From positions 1 to 11,650 of the forward strand of contig JAGVZX010000044.1 in NCBI GenBank assembly GCA_018302185.1: 11,650 nucleotides of DNA, given 5' to 3'. Position 1 is the stretch's first letter; each line of letters begins with the position of its first letter. Origin of the DNA: Candidatus Woesearchaeota archaeon. Its GTDB lineage: Archaea > Nanobdellota > Nanobdellia > Woesearchaeales > UBA10200. Shown in pieces: positions 10,901-11,650 of the stretch. The position numbers and the translations under genes were made by a program. The notes beneath the pieces are model-generated. The model was not told where the DNA came from and did no database searches. It was given only the letters and a program-made list of their open reading frames with translations.

Positions 10901-11650
10901 CATGATATTATATGTTTTTGTATTCGTCTCTCCTGTATCCAATTGTGTTGCATTGCTTAAGAAACCTGAGCTGTTTATCTGGAAATCTGTGTCATTGACA
11001 CTGTAAACTACACCAGCAGCATCTGCTGCAACAATCTGTTGGCCTACTGCCTGCTGCGCAAACTCCTTAGTTTCAGGCGCAACACCAACACTTATAATCG
11101 GTGCAGTTGTATCGCTTATAGTAATTACACCAAAGCTTGATTGTGCATTTCCGTTAGCATCAACAGCAGTAACATTTAAGTTGTAAGTTCCGACAGCAAG
11201 CTGAGTATTATTAACTAGGAATCCCGTATTATTGATTGCAAAGCTTGAATCATTCACTGAATAACTAGCAACTCCAGCTGCATCATTAGCAACTAACTGC
11301 TGAGCAACATTCTGCTGCGCAAATTCTTTTGTCTCACTAGCAACATTTACGCTGAAAACAGGCTGAGTTGTATCAGCTACTGTTATTACACCAAAGCTAG
11401 ATTGAGCATTTCCGTTAGCATCAACAGCAGTAACATTTAAGTTGTAAGTTCCGACAGCAAGCTGAGTATTATTAACTAGGAAACCTGTATTATTAACAGC
11501 AAAGTTAGAATCATTCACTGAATAACTAGCAACTCCAGCTGCATCTGCTGCTACTATCTGTTGAGCAACGTTCTGCAATGCAAATTCTTTTGTCTCACTA
11601 GCTACAGTAGCTAGGAATACAGGTTTAGTTGTATCAACTACAGTAATCAC
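1958..11650 (-). CDS. Giant cadherin-like repeat surface protein, N-terminus outside the window
   Basis: The frame is open for 3230 codons and ends at TAA (1958-1960). The GTG at 11650 is not a credible start: it is the first codon of the VITV strand that opens every repeat, so the true start and any signal peptide lie beyond the right edge. Residues 1-2807 are 32 tandem modules, mostly 87-89 residues. A typical module reads DTTxPVF, then ETKEFA, IVATDAAG, YSVNDTNFAI, TGALTN, YNVKVTATD. This follows the cadherin order (Glu near the start, A-D in the middle, F-I-x-x-x-T-G, final V-x-A-x-D, then a D-x-x-x-P-x-F linker) but lacks the LDxE motif. Residues 2808-2902 are Ig-like, 2903-3115 are two CARDB-like domains, and 3116-3230 are an unassigned tail. 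There is no cysteine, and the only four tryptophans lie in the last 270 residues or so. No transmembrane segment or sorting motif is visible at the C-terminus. Role inferred: secreted or surface fibre, possibly an adhesin. Coding is certain; the function is a hypothesis. Confidence 0.93.
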   Translation of the reverse strand: MITVVDTTKPVFLATVASETKEFALQNVAQQIVAADAAGVASYSVNDSNFAVNNTGFLVNNTQLAVGTYNLNVTAVDANGNAQSSFGVITVADTTQPVFSVNVASETKEFAQQNVAQQLVANDAAGVASYSVNDSSFAINNTGFLVNNTQLAVGTYNLNVTAVDANGNAQSSFGVITISDTTAPIISVGVAPETKEFAQQAVGQQIVAADAAGVVYSVNDTDFQINSSGFLSNATQLDTGETNTKTYNIMVTVTDPSNNAASSTGVITVQDTVNPVFTTGVTTQNREFAQQGVSQALVATDAAGIAGYSVNDTTNFQIDAATGLLTNKTQLAVGTYNIKVFATDNHGRNSNSVGVITAADTTQPVFTTNVATEAKEFALQNVAQTIVATDAAGVAYSVNDTNFAINPSTGALTNNTQLAVGAYNLNVTATDPSGNAQSSFGVITVSDTTQPVFSVNVASETKEFAQQNVAQQIVASDQSSIAAYAVNDSNFAINSTGYLVNNTQLPVGTYNINVTATDTQGNAQSSFGVITVVDTTAPIFSTPVASETREFAQQNVAQQIVAADAAGVASYSVNDSNFAVNNSGYLTNATQLAVGAYNVKVTATDGNGVQGNSVGVITVLDTTAPVITTGITTQNREFAQQAVAQQLVASDAAGISSYSVNDTNFAVNSSGFLTNATLLDNKIYNLKVTVTDGNGMQSTTTGVITVQDNTAPVFDNGVQSETREFALEGVSQFIIANDAAGIAGYTVNDTTNFQINAVTGLLTNKTQLAVGAYNVKVFVTDNNGQNANNVGVITIADATAPSFTAPITNETKEFALQGVSQQLVAADAAGVASYAVNDTTDFAISGSGLLTNNTQLSVGTHNLKVNATDNNGNVKQIVGVITVVDTTKPVFSANAASETKEFAQQNVAQQIVAEDASGVASYSVNNSNFAINNSGYLTNNTQLAVGTYNLNVTALDANGNAQSSFGVITVQDTNAPQFTTGVTTQNREFKTQGVAQTIVATDAAGIATYAVNDTTNFAINPTTGALTNATLLPVGAYNVKVTATDGNGVQNTSTGVITVQDTTVPVFDQPVTSEPKEFAQEAVFQVIVANDLAGVTYSVNDTDFVINPTTGVLKNNTLLTVGAHNLKVNATDPSGNSAASNGVITVVDTTKPVFSVNVASETKEFAQQNVAQQIVAADAAGVASYSVNDTNFAVNNTGYLTNNTQLAVGVYNLNVTAVDVNGNAQSSFGMITVTDTTQPVFSVNVASETKEFAQQNVAQQLAASDASGIASYSVNDSNFAINNTGYLTNNTQLAVGTYNLNVTALDANGNAQSSFGVITVADTTKPLFTSNVVSETKEFAQQDVAQQIVAVDAAGVVSYSVNDSNFAVNNSGILTNNTQLAVGTYNLNVTATDANNNQQTNTGVITVSDTTLPVFTTPVATETKEFASQGVSQNIVATDAAGVSYAVNDTNFAINPTTGALTNNTQLAVGTYNVKVTATDPSNNQQTSTGVITVSDTTLPVFTTPVATETKEFALQGVSQNIVAADAAGVTYSVNDTANFAINSVSGVLTNATQLAVGTYNLNITAVDANGNAQSSFGVIIVSDNTDPVFTTPVATETKEFAQEAVSQNIVANDAAGILSYIVNDTNFAINPTTGVLTNNTQLAVGAYNVKVTATDNNNNQAISIGVITVQDTTLPVFSTPVASQTKEFALQNVAQTVVATDAAGVTYSVNDTDNFAINPITGALTNATQLAVGAYNVKVTATDPSNNQQTSTGVITEADTTQPVFGTPVASQTKEFALQNVAQTIVATDAAGVSYAVNDTDNFAINLASGVLTNATQLAVGTYNVKVTATDANNNAATSTGVISVSDTTVPRVFNSNITNPSEFSQNLTIRVDVADVSEISQIFANISGTILPALFELGQEPDSTFQTILQGLPVGTYNVQYIVNDTYNNLNDTLTDSFVIQDTTKPVFTTEVTTQNREFAQQNVAQQLVATDAAGIASYSVNDPSFAINNSGYLTNNTQLAVGTYNLNVTAVDANGNAQSSFGVITVSDTTAPVFSVNVAPQTKEFAQQNVAQQIVANDAAGVVSYLVNDSSFAINNTGFLVNNTQLAVGTYNLNITAVDANGNAQSSFGMITVQDNTAPVFSVNVATETKEFALQNVTQTIVASDAAGVTYSINDTNFAIDPSTGALTNATQLAVGTYNVKVTATDPSNNQQTSTGVITVSDTTLPVFSVNVATETKEFALQNVAQTVVATDAASVTYSVNDTNFAIDTSTGALTNATQLAVGTYNVKVTATDASNNAATSTGIITVSDTTQPVFSVNVASETKEFALQNVAQQIVAADAASVASYSVNDSSFAINNSGYLTNNTQLAVGTYNLNVTAVDANGNAQSSFGVITVSDATAPTFSVNVASETKEFAQQDVSQNIVANDAAGILNYAVNDTNFAINPTTGALTNNTQLAVGAYNVKVTATDNNNNQAISIGVITVQDNTAPTFSTPVASQTKEFAQDNVAQTIVATDAAGVTYSVNDTNFAIDPTTGVLTNNTQLAVGAYNVKVTATDPNNNQQTSIGVITVQDTTVPVFTTNVATEKTIVATDAAGVTYSVNDTTNFAINPTTGALTNATQLAVGTYNVNVTATDASNNQQASTGVITVQDTTLPVFTTNVASETKEFALQNVAQTVVATDAAGILSYSVNDSNFAVSSSGLLTNNTQLAVGTYNLNVTAIDANGNAQSSFGVITVEDNTVPSVSNSVIQDSTIYENNVTLSVDASDQSSVSKVVANVSGTLLPMTLSSGNTYTATVVQPVVGSYNVQYLVNDTFNNVNNLLTDSFVVTKADPNLQLFLDGVSTNITVMENTLVNLTGTSKGAGLVHLFKNDSEQSNGVSPHTNLSNFSAPGKYNVTATVDEDPNYNSATKTLFVVVEPNVVHDLAIVSFTVTNSVAVNTQLSLPVIINNQGTLSESSVVRLLQNGSEIASQSITLLAPGENVTKTFTWTAPDFEVQNLELKVKVDTVTGETDTADNSNTKFVNVYGTHDVSVDDIAFSKQTAYLFDTMTVSANVTNRGNVNESSVPVQFKDLNGGTTIQNLNLANLKVGETRNVQFTWNPQAKNFHTLKILTLLGSDSNASNDEKSQSVKVISVKDSINLTFVSEASFPAPSQTQNQEFYTWVNIDSKVSDVLKDLNVTLDSDGTSVTSNSQDGTTNSFRNYNTFSAFDSQSYYWAVNAGPGPTTKVMNVSMGFGTDKIFVARSVSIS
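1961..2305 (-). other. Unassigned C-terminal tail domain of the giant protein
   Basis: The last 115 residues (3116-3230) match no family I recognise. They are aromatic-rich (EFYTWVN, SFRNYNTFSAF, SQSYYWAVN), contain several Asn/Ser/Thr-rich turns, and end in a short strand, IFVARSVSIS. There is no hydrophobic anchor and no cell-wall sorting motif. The domain could be a capping domain or the docking part that contacts a membrane-bound partner; this is inference from position only. Confidence 0.55.
2306..2944 (-). other. Two CARDB-like domains of the giant protein
   Basis: The first domain (residues 2903-3008) opens with VHDLAIVSF, has the central NNQGTLSES segment, APGENVTKTFTW, and ends ETDTADNSNTKFVNV. 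The second (3009-3115) opens with THDVSVDDIAF, has TNRGNVNESSVPV, KVGETRNVQFTW, and ends DSNASNDEKSQSV. The sequence D-L/V-x-V, then an N-x-G-x-x-x-E-S turn, a G-E-x-x-x-x-x-F-T-W strand and a final E/S-x-D-N-x-N/K stretch is the CARDB signature (cell-adhesion-related domain found in bacteria and archaea). Adhesion is suggested by family name only. Confidence 0.75.
2945..3229 (-). other. Ig-like module of the giant protein
   Basis: Residues 2808-2902 of the visible protein read as a single beta domain. Key stretches are ITVMENTLVNLTG, a loop HLFKNDSEQSNG, then GKYNVTATVDEDPNYNSAT before a final strand LFVVV. The Y-N-V-T-A-x-x-x-x-x-x-N-Y-x-S-A ending is common in bacterial and archaeal Ig-like repeat domains of surface proteins. 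No catalytic residues are evident. Confidence 0.6.
3230..3511 (-). repeat. Divergent beta module R32 closing the array
   Basis: This 94-residue module follows R31 and is the last of the DTTxP-linked series (VITVEDNTVP). It shares with R22 the patterns NxTxxVDxxDxS, ANxSGTxLP, and VGxYNVQYxVNDTxNN followed by LTDSF. It leads into VVTKADPN and the C-terminal Ig-like region. Its placement at the array end, with its only relative at the midpoint, supports cassette duplication. Confidence 0.8.
3512..5830 (-). repeat. Tandem cadherin-like repeats R23-R31
   Basis: Nine further canonical modules start at upper coordinates 5830, 5575, 5314, 5053, 4792, 4531, 4267, 4006 and 3772. R23 is two residues short at its start (VIQDTTKPVF instead of VITVxDTTxPVF) because it joins directly to R22. 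R23 also has the TTQNREF variant. R28 and R29 are closest to R19 and R20, respectively. R30 has lost ten residues. The same type A/type B mixture as in R1-R21 is present. Confidence 0.92.
3773..4006 (-). repeat. Repeat R30 with an internal 10-residue deletion
   Basis: The module is 78 residues instead of 88. Where neighbours read ATE-TKEFALQNVAQ-TIV, this one reads ATE-K-TIV. At DNA level this is explained by loss of exactly 30 bases between the GAA Glu codon and the CAG Gln codon, creating an AAG Lys codon at 3947-3949. The frame is kept. The missing segment holds the conserved KEF motif and much of the first strand, so this module may fold differently or act as a flexible point. Confidence 0.85.
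5831..6124 (-). repeat. Divergent beta module R22 inside the array
   Basis: This 98-residue module starts with VISVSDTTVP, like its neighbours, but then departs from the cadherin pattern. Instead of ETKEFA and the TGALTN hairpin it has NLTIRVDVADVSEIS, ANISGTILP, and ends VGTYNVQYIVNDTYNN followed by LTDSF. It matches only R32 (3230-3511) in the window. The pattern recalls Ig-like surface domains that follow DTTxP linkers in archaeal repeat proteins. It lies between two canonical stretches and probably marks the end of a duplicated cassette. Confidence 0.8.
6125..11650 (-). repeat. Tandem cadherin-like repeats R1-R21
   Basis: Twenty-one consecutive in-frame modules, 87-91 residues each, start with V/M-I-T-V at these upper coordinates: 11650, 11389, 11128, 10855, 10588, 10327, 10066, 9805, 9544, 9277, 9013, 8752, 8485, 8224, 7963, 7702, 7441, 7180, 6916, 6652, 6388. 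Two subtypes mix. Type A has ASYSVNDSNFA, NNSGYLTN and ends NGNAQSSFG. Type B has VTYSVNDTNFA, NPTTGALTN and ends SNNQQTSTG. R3 carries an insertion near its last strands (QLDTGETNTKTYN), and R8 lacks the usual AVG turn. R4, R8 and R12 replace SETKEF with TTQNREF. Each module holds about three to four N-x-S/T sequons. Confidence 0.93.
11145..11482 (-). repeat. Near-identical DNA of neighbouring repeats R1 and R2
   Basis: A 77-base stretch at 11145-11221 is identical to 11406-11482, exactly 261 bases (87 codons) away. Identity at third codon positions as well as at protein level indicates recent duplication or gene conversion. Such identity also makes this end of the array liable to copy-number error in short-read assembly. 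Confidence 0.85.

Noticed and set aside
10668..11006. Plus-strand open frames over the repeat array (also 5874-6182, 8229-8447, 9414-9602, 10091-10339)
   Set aside because: They are antisense shadows of the repeats. Their translations are low-complexity and recur with the repeat period, as expected from the complement of the array.
11648..11650. GTG at the right edge as the start of the giant protein
   Set aside because: It encodes the first Val of the VITV strand shared by all modules, and no signal peptide follows, so it is an internal codon.
3512..11650. CRISPR array or non-coding satellite
   Set aside because: The period is 234-273 bases, always a multiple of three, without spacers, and encodes conserved protein modules in one frame.

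Overview
The window is almost entirely coding on the minus strand and holds two genes in a head-to-tail pair, both cut by the window edges. The most likely source is an archaeon, probably an uncultivated lineage such as a DPANN group (Woesearchaeota/Pacearchaeota-like). Three things point there: the downstream protein has a clear PGF-pre-PGF domain, a family known essentially from archaea; both proteins combine CARDB-type and Ig-like modules with dense N-glycosylation sequons; and the DNA is moderately AT-rich. The phylum is a guess.

Region 11650 to 1958 (minus strand) is the 3' part of one giant gene, 3230 codons with no interruption and still open at the right edge. It encodes at least 32 tandem beta-sandwich modules of about 87 residues that resemble shortened cadherin repeats. 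Thirty are canonical and two (R22 and R32) are divergent. They are followed by an Ig-like module, two CARDB-like modules and a 115-residue tail without a membrane anchor. I see no cysteine anywhere in this protein. Repeat subtypes recur in an order suggesting that a nine- to ten-module cassette was duplicated in tandem (R14-R22 and R23-R32).

Region 1942 to 1 (minus strand) is a second gene, starting 15 bases after the giant gene's stop codon. It has no stop codon before the left edge: 647 codons are visible. It encodes a Sec signal peptide, two or three Ig/CARDB-like domains, a glycine-rich hinge, a PGF-pre-PGF domain, a Lys/Glu/Pro-rich stalk, one membrane helix and the start of a cytoplasmic tail.

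The pair looks like a cell-surface operon. The first gene makes a very long, probably glycosylated, calcium-stiffened fibre. The second makes a membrane-anchored surface protein that might hold or present the fibre. Adhesion, for example to a host or partner cell, is the natural hypothesis but is not shown by the sequence. No RNA gene, CRISPR array, insertion sequence or terminator was seen. The only non-coding DNA is the 15-base gap between the genes.
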